In this document: positions 9,135-16,276 of the stretch, one piece after another
How positions within the stretch are numbered: the stretch's first letter is position 1
Layout: every line of letters begins with the position of its first letter
NCBI RefSeq assembly: GCF_025628885.1
Contig: NZ_JAOTIF010000027.1
Location: forward strand, 1 to 64,000
DNA length: 64,000 nucleotides
Direction of reading: 5' to 3'
From: Paraflavisolibacter caeni
GTDB taxonomy: Bacteria; Bacteroidota; Bacteroidia; Chitinophagales; Chitinophagaceae
Position numbers and translations under genes: made by a program
The notes under the pieces: generated by a model
Told to the model about the DNA's origin: nothing
Database searches by the model: none
The model's input: only the letters and a program-made list of their open reading frames with translations

Positions 9135-9974
9135 ATGGCAATCAACTTTATGGATGATGAAACATTGTTCATGCCCAAAGCCGGCACAGAACGCTCCACC
9201 CTGCGCCCACCTGAAGGCGCCGCCGAGCCAAAATCTTTAACCACTTCCAAAGACGTAAGCGGCATTGAGATACGAATGATGGCTCCTTATATCAAGGACA
9301 ATCGTACAGCCAAGGTGTTTCCTTTTCCCGGCTATGCAAAGTTGTATTGTCTTACGATTGTGATGAGTGACGAACAAAATCAATTAGCTGGCCTCCTTGA
9401 CCTGAAAGGCTTTCCAAGAATTGATGACAAGGAGCATCTGCCTATCAATAAAACGATTTATTACTGGCAAACCAAAGATGAAAGCATAGCGGCTCCCAGC
9501 CAGATACATATAATGTGTTCTGTGATCAAAAGCAAGCAGTCGCTTAGGGAAGTTGCAAAAGTGATGACTGAAGTAAAAAATGATGAAGAGTATAAAGGCA
9601 TTATGAGCTCCCTGGGTTCCCTGGCCAATAATGCGGCCAAGTTCAATGTGATTACCGATATGATGACGCAAATTGCAGGCCTGGTAGGTAAGTACCTGGG
9701 AGATGTAGAAGACAAGCCATTAGGCACAGTCATCAATAGCTATACTTCCTTAAGCGGAGATTTTGATACTGTTGGCATCCAGTCACTTGCCTATCCAACT
9801 AAATATGTCGACTTCAATTTCAAGCTGGTGGTGCGCAGCAAGGCAAATGAAAATGAGCTTGCCGGTAATGTGAATAACCGTGAACTTGAAGTTCAAGATC
9901 CGGCATCAGCTGGTGATTCAGCATCCGTCGCTTCAGGTGAAAAAGTAGCTGTAAACATGCAGCCGCTCAATTGA
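9135..9974 (+). CDS. Conserved-looking protein of unknown function (279 aa)
   Basis: I do not recognise this family. The protein has no signal peptide and no membrane segment. The N-terminal 45 residues look disordered (rich in P, E, T). Residues about 45-140 alternate beta-like stretches (AKLYCLTIVMSDEQ, TIYYWQ, QIHIMCSVIKS), consistent with a beta-sandwich of C2-like shape, though this is only an impression. A helical part follows (VAKVMTEVKNDEEYKGIMSSLG), then a Gly/Asp-rich segment (GKYLGDVEDKPLG) and further beta-like strands. The last 30 residues are again disordered. The gene stands alone, with 126 bases in front and a perfect 14-bp hairpin behind. Length, codon composition and terminator all support a real gene. 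Confidence 0.75.
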   Translation: MAINFMDDETLFMPKAGTERSTLRPPEGAAEPKSLTTSKDVSGIEIRMMAPYIKDNRTAKVFPFPGYAKLYCLTIVMSDEQNQLAGLLDLKGFPRIDDKEHLPINKTIYYWQTKDESIAAPSQIHIMCSVIKSKQSLREVAKVMTEVKNDEEYKGIMSSLGSLANNAAKFNVITDMMTQIAGLVGKYLGDVEDKPLGTVINSYTSLSGDFDTVGIQSLAYPTKYVDFNFKLVVRSKANENELAGNVNNRELEVQDPASAGDSASVASGEKVAVNMQPLN

Positions 9975-9984
9975 TCAATAAATA

Positions 9985-10024
9985 ATCATTGATTGCCAAT
10001 GATATTATCCTGGCAATCAATGAT
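9985..10024. terminator. Perfect 14-bp inverted repeat between convergent genes
   Basis: The arms ATCATTGATTGCCA (9985-9998) and TGGCAATCAATGAT (10011-10024) match perfectly around a 12-base loop. The hairpin lies 11 bases after the stop of the unknown 279-residue protein and 35 bases past the stop of the convergent zinc-ribbon gene, so it is best read as a bidirectional terminator. There is no long T run. Confidence 0.65.
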
Positions 10025-10058
10025 TGATATGATATAGGACAGAGAAAAGATGCTGCTG

Positions 10059-10346
10059 CTAAGCCGCATCCTTATAGATAATGTACCCTAAATAATTCCG
10101 GCATTCCTTGCAAAACAGTTTCAATTCAACAGTCTCCTCGGAAAGTACACTGTACTCTCTTAAGCTATCAGACCCCTTGCCATGCCAGCCACATTTACAG
10201 GTAATTTCATGACGCTGAGAGAAAATTTCTCCAGGCATTTCATTTTGCCTGGGCTTAGTAAGATCAGATGGAATTCCGGAGACGATGCTCCATAAGTTGT
10301 GGATCGTTTTTGACAATATATATTTAAAAGTACCGGGGTACGTCAT
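10059..10346 (-). CDS. Small zinc-ribbon-like protein (95 aa)
   Basis: This is a short cytosolic protein with a likely four-cysteine zinc site: a CxC pair in ITCKCGWHG and a CxxC pair about 25 residues later in LFCKECRNYLGY. The spacing and the aromatic residue after the second pair are typical of small rubredoxin-like zinc ribbons. No enzyme motif is visible. It could bind nucleic acid or another protein; the function is unknown. Support for a real gene comes from the paired cysteines, an ATG start at 10346 and a good promoter match 50 bases upstream (10396-10426). It is convergent with the 279-residue unknown protein, and the two share a hairpin terminator. Confidence 0.75.
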   Translation of the reverse strand: MTYPGTFKYILSKTIHNLWSIVSGIPSDLTKPRQNEMPGEIFSQRHEITCKCGWHGKGSDSLREYSVLSEETVELKLFCKECRNYLGYIIYKDAA

Positions 10347-10395
10347 TGCAGGTTTTTTTATAGGAAGTTTAGATAATTCAGTTGGATTAATATTG

Positions 10396-10426
10396 CAAAA
10401 TTAGCCACCTATAAAAACTGAGACAA
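10396..10426 (-). promoter_or_regulatory. Candidate promoter of the zinc-ribbon gene
   Basis: On the minus strand the -7 box TAATTTTG (10403-10396) matches TAnnTTTG exactly. A TTG at 10426-10424 is separated from it by 20 bases, the normal Bacteroidota spacing. A start a few bases downstream would leave a 5' leader of about 45 bases. Confidence 0.6.
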
Positions 10427-10608
10427 TTGTAGAAACGCCTGATTCTAAAACTACATCAAATACTGAGGCCATAGTAAAACATCATGAAAAGCCATAGTAC
10501 ATTTACTACTCATAAGCCACGCGCCTCAAATATCGAACTTCAGCACACAACACAATTCATCATCTTGTTCCCATATTTCCAAATCAGTCTTATCCAAACA
10601 TCCTTTTC

Positions 10609-12147
10609 TCAGACCGGCCTCAAAGCCTGCCTCACCTCATCCAACCCCCACTCCTTCAATGCCTGGTTGTTAAAAATGCTGATAACCTCCGGCGCTAGCA
10701 ATTGGTTCCTTGCTGCAATCCACCGATCCCTTCTGTCACCATATATCCGTTGAACAGCGGCAGCATCCAGGTTCTGCATTTTACCCCAATGAAAGGCATG
10801 GGGTATATTCCTGTTGAACAACTCACCCCAAAGAGCGGCATAAAAGTTTTTTGACACGCTGGATTCAGCCACATCGATCTCCACAATACACGTATGAGGG
10901 TATTGTGTAAAGGAAAGAGTGGCTTCAGACTGCCGCACATAACGATAAGCAAATACGCCGGCGACGGGCCCTGCAGTCTTATTCAACTCCATTATTAAGT
11001 CATGCACCTGCGACACGTAATTCAGTGGTATGCCAAAGGCCGAACTATAGATCTTTCCACGCGCATCCGTATTGTAAAAGATCTCACCCATAGTTCCCCA
11101 TACATTTTCAAAAGGAGCATAAACAGACTTCACCAATTGATCTACCACCAGATGCGTCAATACAGGCACATTAGCTGTAAGCTTACCCAGGAAGGCAGGC
11201 GCATCATCACCCGGCCCGGCTTTACTGAAATCCCTGACCCATTGAGGATAATTGGGCTGGTAAGAGCGCTTGAACATAGTAGTAACATAGGCCCCATTGT
11301 CCATATCATAAGGATTCACCACTACCTGGAAATGAAAGGGACGCTCATTACCATGCGGCCGGAATTGGGCATTGGAGAAATCCAGTGTCCCCATAATATG
11401 ACGTAAATGGTCGTCCATGGGCATGCGTTGCCGGTAGCATTCCAGCAAAAAGATGTCTTCTGTTTCCAGCATCACACCATGTATGAAACCAAAGCTTCCA
11501 AAACTGATAAGGGCAGCATTGAACAATTCGTCATCGCGAACGAGCTGTGTTTGCAGCTTTTGAATAAAAGCGTCCGATACTACCGGGTAAGAAGCTCTCT
11601 CCAGCCAAATGTGTTTGCCCGGACCAGTAATGATATGCAGTCCCACCACATAATCCTGCGTAGAGCCAAAATCAATAGCAGCTCCATGTGTGCCCGTAGA
11701 AAAAGCACCCACTATGGTTTGCCCGTTACTGGCTCCTGTTGTCTTTAGCGAGCGGCTCTTGTTTTTCAAATAAGTATTGAGTTCCTGAACTGAATTGCCG
11801 CATTGGGCAAAAAGCAGCAGGTCTTTCCGGCCCCTGTATTGTGCAGCCACATTAGTTTCACTAACAGTAAAGACCATGTTCAGGTGCTTGGAATTCAGCA
11901 TCCACCCATCTGTGGTGGCTACCTTAGTAAACGACCAGCCGCCACCCAATACACGCAGCCTTTTATTGTTTCTAACTGCAGCATCAATCAACTGGGCGAC
12001 AGCTGCAGTAGTGGCATTGTAATCATTCAGCATGCTACCGGTATCGCTGTTGCTGATGTCAAAAAGATTATCAATAGGTTGTTTGAAGGTTTCGTGCCGG
12101 TTGGTCCATACCTTCAGGTTTGTTGGCTTTATCTGTGGTGCAGACAT
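10609..12147 (-). CDS. FAD-linked oxidase of the VAO/PCMH family (sugar-1,4-lactone oxidase-like)
   Basis: This 512-residue flavoprotein has an N-terminal FAD_binding_4 (PCMH) domain. The pyrophosphate-binding region is RLRVLGGGWSFT (about residue 65) and the flavin-contacting motif is FSTGTHGAAIDFG (about 150). This motif pair is characteristic of L-gulono-, L-galactono- and D-arabinono-1,4-lactone oxidases and of alditol oxidases, all of which oxidise a sugar-type substrate and pass electrons to O2 or a carrier. The C-terminal half carries an ALO-like substrate domain, ending in HAFHWGKMQN and RWIAARNQLL. There is no signal peptide, so it is cytosolic unless exported with another subunit. 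The exact substrate is not readable. A Bor-like lipoprotein gene lies upstream on the same strand, separated by a small hairpin. Confidence 0.85.
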   Translation of the reverse strand: MSAPQIKPTNLKVWTNRHETFKQPIDNLFDISNSDTGSMLNDYNATTAAVAQLIDAAVRNNKRLRVLGGGWSFTKVATTDGWMLNSKHLNMVFTVSETNVAAQYRGRKDLLLFAQCGNSVQELNTYLKNKSRSLKTTGASNGQTIVGAFSTGTHGAAIDFGSTQDYVVGLHIITGPGKHIWLERASYPVVSDAFIQKLQTQLVRDDELFNAALISFGSFGFIHGVMLETEDIFLLECYRQRMPMDDHLRHIMGTLDFSNAQFRPHGNERPFHFQVVVNPYDMDNGAYVTTMFKRSYQPNYPQWVRDFSKAGPGDDAPAFLGKLTANVPVLTHLVVDQLVKSVYAPFENVWGTMGEIFYNTDARGKIYSSAFGIPLNYVSQVHDLIMELNKTAGPVAGVFAYRYVRQSEATLSFTQYPHTCIVEIDVAESSVSKNFYAALWGELFNRNIPHAFHWGKMQNLDAAAVQRIYGDRRDRWIAARNQLLAPEVISIFNNQALKEWGLDEVRQALRPV

Positions 12148-12180
12148 AAGTGTTGGTTTGAGGGTGATTGGTCAGTGATT

Positions 12181-12197
12181 AAGCGCCTTGGGCGCTT
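12181..12197 (-). terminator. Short hairpin between the lipoprotein and FAD oxidase genes
   Basis: AAGCGCC (12181-12187) and GGCGCTT (12191-12197) form a 7-bp stem with a 3-base loop that overlaps the stop codon of the upstream lipoprotein gene. There is no T tract on the minus strand, so it may be a weak terminator or an mRNA-processing or stability hairpin. Confidence 0.4.
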
Positions 12198-12534
12198 ATA
12201 AACCACCTTCGCGCTGGCAGGGTTTATGACATTTCCACCTCACCTGTACGGGTGCTAAAATGCCCAACGAAGCCACGGTAATCAGTGAATACCCAAAATT
12301 GGTCTGGAACAGCACTTCATCCATAGCATTATTATTCGAACAGTTCGGCACCACAAAGTTTTTGGGCTTATTCACCAATCCCCAGAAGGAAGACCACAAT
12401 ACTTTCTTCTGATACTCTGTTGCCGGGTCATTGTTTGTATTCAGAACTCTGTATTGGTAACAGCTTTGCAGGGAAAAGATAAAAGATACAAACAGGAGTT
12501 TCTTTACCGGGTTGAATCGAAGGTTATACTTCAT
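12196..12534 (-). CDS. Bor/Iss-like small lipoprotein
   Basis: The 112-residue precursor has a basic N-terminus, a hydrophobic stretch and a lipobox SLQSC with the acylated cysteine at residue 25. It is therefore an envelope lipoprotein. The mature part resembles the Bor family pattern: a tryptophan-rich segment (LWSSFWGLV), a cysteine after the middle (VVPNCSN), a VLFQTNFGYSLITVASLGILAPVQV segment split across this phrase, and a final cysteine pair. Bor/Iss proteins were described as phage-derived serum-resistance lipoproteins, but the family is widespread in Bacteroidota with no known role. It may share transcription with the downstream FAD oxidase, but a hairpin lies between them. Family call is moderate; lipoprotein call is good. 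Confidence 0.7.
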   Translation of the reverse strand: MKYNLRFNPVKKLLFVSFIFSLQSCYQYRVLNTNNDPATEYQKKVLWSSFWGLVNKPKNFVVPNCSNNNAMDEVLFQTNFGYSLITVASLGILAPVQVRWKCHKPCQREGGL

Positions 12535-13024
12535 ACTGGTGTCTTTGCAGGTTTTATATACGTATCATCATTTTCGTCTACAGATGCCCTCTAAACACTG
12601 GTCCCCCTGAGCCTCATAAGGTTGCATTGTTATTGTAATTTAATTTGAATAGCTGACAAATAAAAAATTATTACACTATAATATCATTAAATCCATAAAT
12701 CATTACATCAACAAACCCACATCCAGGCATCTGACCATGGTAATTCTAAAGGCCGAAAGGAGTATCCAGGTAATGGTGAATGGTCAATGGTGAATTGAAG
12801 GAAAGAGAGAGGGAGGGTAGAATGACGAATGAATCGAATCTGCCAGAGGCGGACCAGTTTGAATGACGAATGGGAGAAAGGTAAAGTGAGGGGGTTCAGA
12901 ACTTGGAAAGTGGGGGTTGGTTTTGTATCTTTAGGCACAGCTCCCTTGACTCCGTTCAGGGTTTGGAAGGCGTTCTGCCTGCAGGTTGTTTTCCCCTTAT
13001 TTAGGAGCATTTGCTCCATTCAGA

Positions 13025-13079
13025 TCGAAGCATAGTCGAAGGATAGTCGAAGGATGATCGAAGGATGGTCGAAGTAGCA
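13025..13079. repeat. 11-bp tandem repeat, five units
   Basis: Five head-to-tail units with consensus TCGAAGGATAG run without spacers: the first has C for G at position 7, the middle three are near identical and the last is degenerate. The period of 11 bp puts each unit on the same DNA face only approximately. No gene is attached. Such arrays are prone to slippage and should vary between strains. Confidence 0.8.
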
Positions 13080-13097
13080 TAGGCTTAGGTACGGCTG

Positions 13098-13320
13098 ATG
13101 TATACCTAAAGTACGCCTATGATACGGCTTAGCTATGGAGTAGGTAGGGAGTAATTATGGTTCAGATTTGGGTTAAGAAAAGGGAGGGGGCAAATTCTGT
13201 TTCGTGCACTAAGTATACTTGAAGTGTGCTTCAGCTATACACCAGGGATACAGCAGGAATACTGTAGCCCTACTTTAGGTATACTGATGGTATGCTTCAG
13301 GTATACTTAAGGTACGAAGG
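13098..13320. repeat. Cluster of degenerate GTATAC palindromic units
   Basis: At least six units related to AGTATACTTGAAG or its complement occur here, including CTTCAGGTATACTTAAGG near 13294-13311. They are the same family as the units at 225-335. Unit order and spacing are irregular, so this is not a simple tandem repeat. Confidence 0.55.
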
Positions 13321-13468
13321 ATGGATTCTGCCAGAGCGGACAAAAGCGGTCATTTCCTGCCAAATGCGGTCAAATTGAGATCTAAATGGACTGGGTGATT
13401 GGAGTAGGGGAGATGTGGTTTTGATTTGGCTATGTGAAGGGTTGGGTGGCGAGGGAGATAATTCAATA

Positions 13469-13496
13469 AAAAGACCCCGGGATAATGGGGCCTTTT
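13469..13496. terminator. Orphan terminator-like hairpin
   Basis: AAAAGACCCC (13469-13478) and GGGGCCTTTT (13487-13496) pair with one mismatch around an 8-base loop and carry A and T tails on both sides. No gene ends nearby on either strand, so it may mark the end of an unannotated RNA or be a remnant of a lost gene. Confidence 0.5.
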
Positions 13497-13728
13497 ATAG
13501 TGTTTCATAGGAATCTTAAATCAAAAAAGGGCAGAAGACTATTTACACATCTCTTTTACTTGTCAACTCCTGAACTCACCTTAATGGTTAATTCCACGTC
13601 CTGTTTTGTGCTGCAATTAGTTGATCTTTTTACTAATATATTTAGCAATTTTCATGCCCGGAACCCTCACAAAAACTCCCCTCTCCCCACTCCAAAAAGG
13701 AAGATGGCGCCTGAATCATGGGTATTTT

Positions 13729-14103
13729 TTACTTCAATTTATCTGCATTACGGCCAATAGAATAATAACCTTTTACAGGCCTGGATTTATAATAGGATGA
13801 TCCTGATGGCCTTACATCTTCAAAGGAGATTTGTTCCCCAAGTTTTGCCTGATTATTCCCAGTGGCATAATAACCCTTTTGTACCATGGGTACTGTTTTC
13901 TTTTTACTGGTCCTGAGGCCTGAAAACACCTGCCCACTTGCAGGACTTTGCAATTTCGAGGCGTTGTTACCTATTGAATAATATCCTTTCTGTGGAGCAT
14001 ATACAGACTGGAAACCGTTTACCGGACCGGTATCCTTTTGGGCATAAGCAGTAATAGAAATAAATAATAAAGAAGCAGATATAATAAATACAAATATTTT
14101 CAT
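13729..14103 (-). CDS. Small secreted protein with three KGYY-x-x-GNN-x-x-KL motifs
   Basis: The 124-residue precursor has a clear signal peptide (residues 1-22, ending TAYAQ). The mature part carries the same 13-residue motif three times: KGYYSIGNNASKL, KGYYATGNNQAKL and KGYYSIGRNADKL, the last forming the C-terminus. The spacers (about 25-35 residues) are rich in Ser, Pro and Gly. I know no family with this repeat. It could be a short beta-hairpin or ligand-binding repeat displayed on the surface or released. The next gene upstream on the same strand (14222-14596) also encodes a small exported or membrane protein, 118 bases away. Confidence 0.75.
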   Translation of the reverse strand: MKIFVFIISASLLFISITAYAQKDTGPVNGFQSVYAPQKGYYSIGNNASKLQSPASGQVFSGLRTSKKKTVPMVQKGYYATGNNQAKLGEQISFEDVRPSGSSYYKSRPVKGYYSIGRNADKLK

Positions 14104-14221
14104 TGTTATAGTTCTTAAGTTTAGAAATGAGCATTGGGAATGGAGTGATCATGCATAACCTCAGTTACAGAAGTATAATCCTGGTAATGGGTAGGTATAT
14201 GCAGCGTCTATGTGACCGTAA

Positions 14222-14596
14222 TCAAATTCTCAATACCCTGTTCTTAAGAAATATAGGGTGCGGGCATAGCTCAGGCTTTTCTGTTGCGGTAACCAAGGAG
14301 CTATGGTGGGGATTTAGATCACAGACAAAGTTAGTAAATACAGTGGGGGTGTAACCAGCACGAGGTACTTTATTCTTTCCTCCCACAGCCAGGTGTTTGA
14401 TCACCTTGCTGAAATGCTCAGCATTAAAGTCCTTACCTAAAGAGATTTTGGCAGGCGCCTTTGATACATCACTTAAACTATAAACTTCACCAGATTCAGA
14501 AAAAGCGTAATCAGCCGCCTCTTGTGCGGTCCACACAGACCCGGTAATAAATACCGCATAAATAATGGTCAATATAGAAGCGATTACACTCTTCAT
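14222..14596 (-). CDS. Small membrane-anchored or exported protein, unknown function
   Basis: This 124-residue protein starts at the ATG at 14596; the open frame extends 12 codons further, but the hydrophobic segment starts right after this ATG (MKSVIASILTIIYAVFITGSV). The remainder is soluble and has one CDLNPHH segment and a further cysteine in ELCPHP near the C-terminus. I recognise no family. The hydrophobic stretch could be an uncleaved signal anchor. It is upstream of the KGYY-repeat gene on the same strand. Confidence that it is a real gene is moderate because nothing but composition and context supports it. Confidence 0.55.
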   Translation of the reverse strand: MKSVIASILTIIYAVFITGSVWTAQEAADYAFSESGEVYSLSDVSKAPAKISLGKDFNAEHFSKVIKHLAVGGKNKVPRAGYTPTVFTNFVCDLNPHHSSLVTATEKPELCPHPIFLKNRVLRI

Positions 14597-15000
14597 ACGG
14601 GGTAAAAATACAGCGGCCAAGTACAAACGCAAATTAAAATTTGTTAAAGTGAGAATACTCCAAAACTCAAACTGGTATTGAGTTACAAGCTACACAATAG
14701 AGTTTTTAATAAACTGTATTAAAGCTAATTCCTGCTCATTTTTTCCAATGGAAGCAATCCAAAAAATGTATTTAATGACTCCAAATCAAACAAACAGTAT
14801 TCAGATGTAAACAATTGATTACATTAAGAAATCGCTGCAATTGTGAATGGAGAATGGTCAATGGTGAATAGTGAATGGGGAATTGTTATTGTATTACGTT
14901 TATGAAATTGGCATAATACATAGGTGAAGGGTTTGATGGTACGTAGGGAGGCATTCAATAGTGGTGAAAAGGCATTGATTCATGAGTCAAAAGCTGCTTT
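14597..15000. other. AT-rich intergenic stretch with a GTGAATGG-type repeat
   Basis: No gene is visible. At 14842-14882 five or six overlapping copies of a GAATGG/GAATAG heptamer-like unit stand in a row (GTGAATGGAGAATGGTCAAT and onward). Similar strings occur near 12774, 17469, 45605, 53112 and 55570. Confidence 0.6.
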
Positions 15001-15231
15001 TTACATCTTTTTAAGTGGTTCAAGGATATCTCCCAAACCATTGAGTTTGATTTCATAGACCGTTTGCAGCAGCATACCCAGTTTGCCTTTGGGAAATCCT
15101 TTTCTTTGAAACCACTCCAGGTAGGAAACCGGCAAATCACACAGAACAGTGTCTTTGTATTTACCAAAGGGCATTTTCATTTTTACCAACTGCAACAGAA
15201 TTTCAGCGTCAGGCTGTACCGGTTCAAACAT
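15001..15231 (-). CDS. DUF3820 family small protein
   Basis: The 76-residue protein matches the whole DUF3820 module: MPFGKYKDTVLCDLPVSYLE, then WFQRKGFPKGKLGMLLQTVYEI and a C-terminal helix. DUF3820 proteins are small, cytosolic and of unknown function; some are annotated as virulence regulators in Pseudomonas. The same module forms the C-terminal domain of the DnaQ-type exonuclease at 7929-9008, which hints that it contacts nucleic acid or a repair partner. The ATG at 15231 is the family-typical start. It lies 33 bases downstream of the secreted protein gene at 15265 on the same strand relative to its end, so it is upstream in the genome but not necessarily co-transcribed. Confidence 0.88.
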   Translation of the reverse strand: MFEPVQPDAEILLQLVKMKMPFGKYKDTVLCDLPVSYLEWFQRKGFPKGKLGMLLQTVYEIKLNGLGDILEPLKKM

Positions 15232-15264
15232 GAGTATTTTTTAGAGGGTGCAATATTAGGGATT

Positions 15265-16047
15265 TCATTCATCATCCGGGTCGTAGAGGAACATCACTCT
15301 TGCAGTTCTTTCTCTTACAGAGGAAAGCTGCAGTTTGTAGCGCTTATCTTTTACGGTAATAATCAGAAGAGCGGTATTAGGAGGTATAGAACCCAAATTT
15401 TCTGCGATCATTTCCACTTCCTGAAAGCGGCTGCTTGGATCTATTTTAATATAGGTGGTAATAGGATTTGCAGTAAGACGCTGATGGGCAAGAACGACCT
15501 GTTTATTGACCATGATGGAAATCGTATCGCCATCGATTGCGCCATTGTCATAAAAGTCGAGGCGTATCTCGCCTGTATCAACTTTTATTTCAGGAATGTC
15601 TTTGAAAGCCGATTCTTTTACCCTGCTTAAAGTGATCTGCCCCATGACACAATCTACTCCTGTCTTTATCTCTTTCCCATCCCAACCACCACTTAAATAC
15701 TCCAGATTGCCTTCATGGTGGTACGTCAACACATAATTCTTGATACAGATGGTACATGTAGGGGGAATATTGAAGCCTGTCACGAGCCCTTCATGGAGCG
15801 TAATGGTCTTCATTGCAGCATCGTAAAGACCTTTGAACTTCTTTTTTACATAATTATCAACGTCGAGGTAATGGTAAGAATTACCTGAGGCAATGGCACC
15901 ACTTAAATTGATTTGCAACTCTATATGGTTCACTGCAAAACAGCCATTTTGCATGGTTAAGGTGCCCTTCCAAACGCCACTGATATCCTGTGCGTTTAAG
16001 AATTGGCTATACATCAATAAAAACCATATGACCACACAGCATTTCAT
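15265..16047 (-). CDS. Secreted protein of unknown function (lipocalin-like N-terminal half)
   Basis: The 260-residue precursor carries a signal peptide (residues 1-19, ending LNAQ). The N-terminal half begins DISGVWKGTLTMQNGCF and contains several beta strands and a TCTIC pair of cysteines, like small periplasmic lipocalin-type domains that begin with ISGxWxG. The C-terminal half (about 165-260) contains IRLDFYDNGAIDGDTISIMV, a compact beta domain I have seen at the ends of other Bacteroidota exported proteins. No catalytic motif is apparent. Its stop lies 33 bases before the ATG of the DUF3820 gene, so the two could be co-transcribed. Confidence 0.8.
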   Translation of the reverse strand: MKCCVVIWFLLMYSQFLNAQDISGVWKGTLTMQNGCFAVNHIELQINLSGAIASGNSYHYLDVDNYVKKKFKGLYDAAMKTITLHEGLVTGFNIPPTCTICIKNYVLTYHHEGNLEYLSGGWDGKEIKTGVDCVMGQITLSRVKESAFKDIPEIKVDTGEIRLDFYDNGAIDGDTISIMVNKQVVLAHQRLTANPITTYIKIDPSSRFQEVEMIAENLGSIPPNTALLIITVKDKRYKLQLSSVRERTARVMFLYDPDDE

Positions 16048-16204
16048 TCGAGGAAGTTTAAAAGACCTGCCCTAATATCCTTGAGTATTGAAAAAATTGA
16101 TCAGTACTTTTAAAGTTAGGTAATTTATTTACTAAAAATTTCTTGCCAAAGGGCGGAAGGATAAGTGACGGAGAATGAATGATGAAAGGCGAAGATAAAC
16201 GAAC

Positions 16205-16236
16205 AAAAAAACCCGGGGAATCCCCGGGTTTTTTTG
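16205..16236. terminator. Strong bidirectional terminator after the PepSY-like gene
   Basis: CCCGGGG and CCCCGGG form a stem around an AAT loop (16212-16228), flanked by a run of seven A on the left and eight T on the right. On the minus strand it ends the PepSY-like gene that stops at 16277. Confidence 0.9.
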
Positions 16237-16276
16237 TTTCTGCTTTGCTCAATAAACACTATCTACTCTATCCAGC

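Larger units (their letters stand above)
12535..13728. other. 1.2-kb gene-free region rich in short repeats
   Basis: No coding frame here has believable composition. The region contains GTGAATGGTCAATGGTGAAT-type repeats (about 12774-12796), two copies of GAATGACGAAT (12820s and 12860s), and two copies of a TCTGCCAGAG-CGGAC phrase (about 12838 and 13327). It also has an 11-bp tandem array (13025-13079), GTATAC-type units (13098-13320) and an orphan terminator-like hairpin (13469-13496). The mixture looks like a graveyard of dispersed elements, or a site where several repeat families accumulate. Confidence 0.6.

Noticed and set aside
12196-12534. Prophage remnant suggested by the Bor-like lipoprotein
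   Set aside because: No other phage gene, integrase or attachment site is nearby, and Bor-like proteins are common outside phages.
12708-13035. Two opposing open frames in the repeat gap
   Set aside because: They are made of repeat DNA and mirror each other; no conserved pattern.
13025-13079. CRISPR array
   Set aside because: Units are 11 bp with no spacers and no cas genes are near, so it is a plain tandem repeat.
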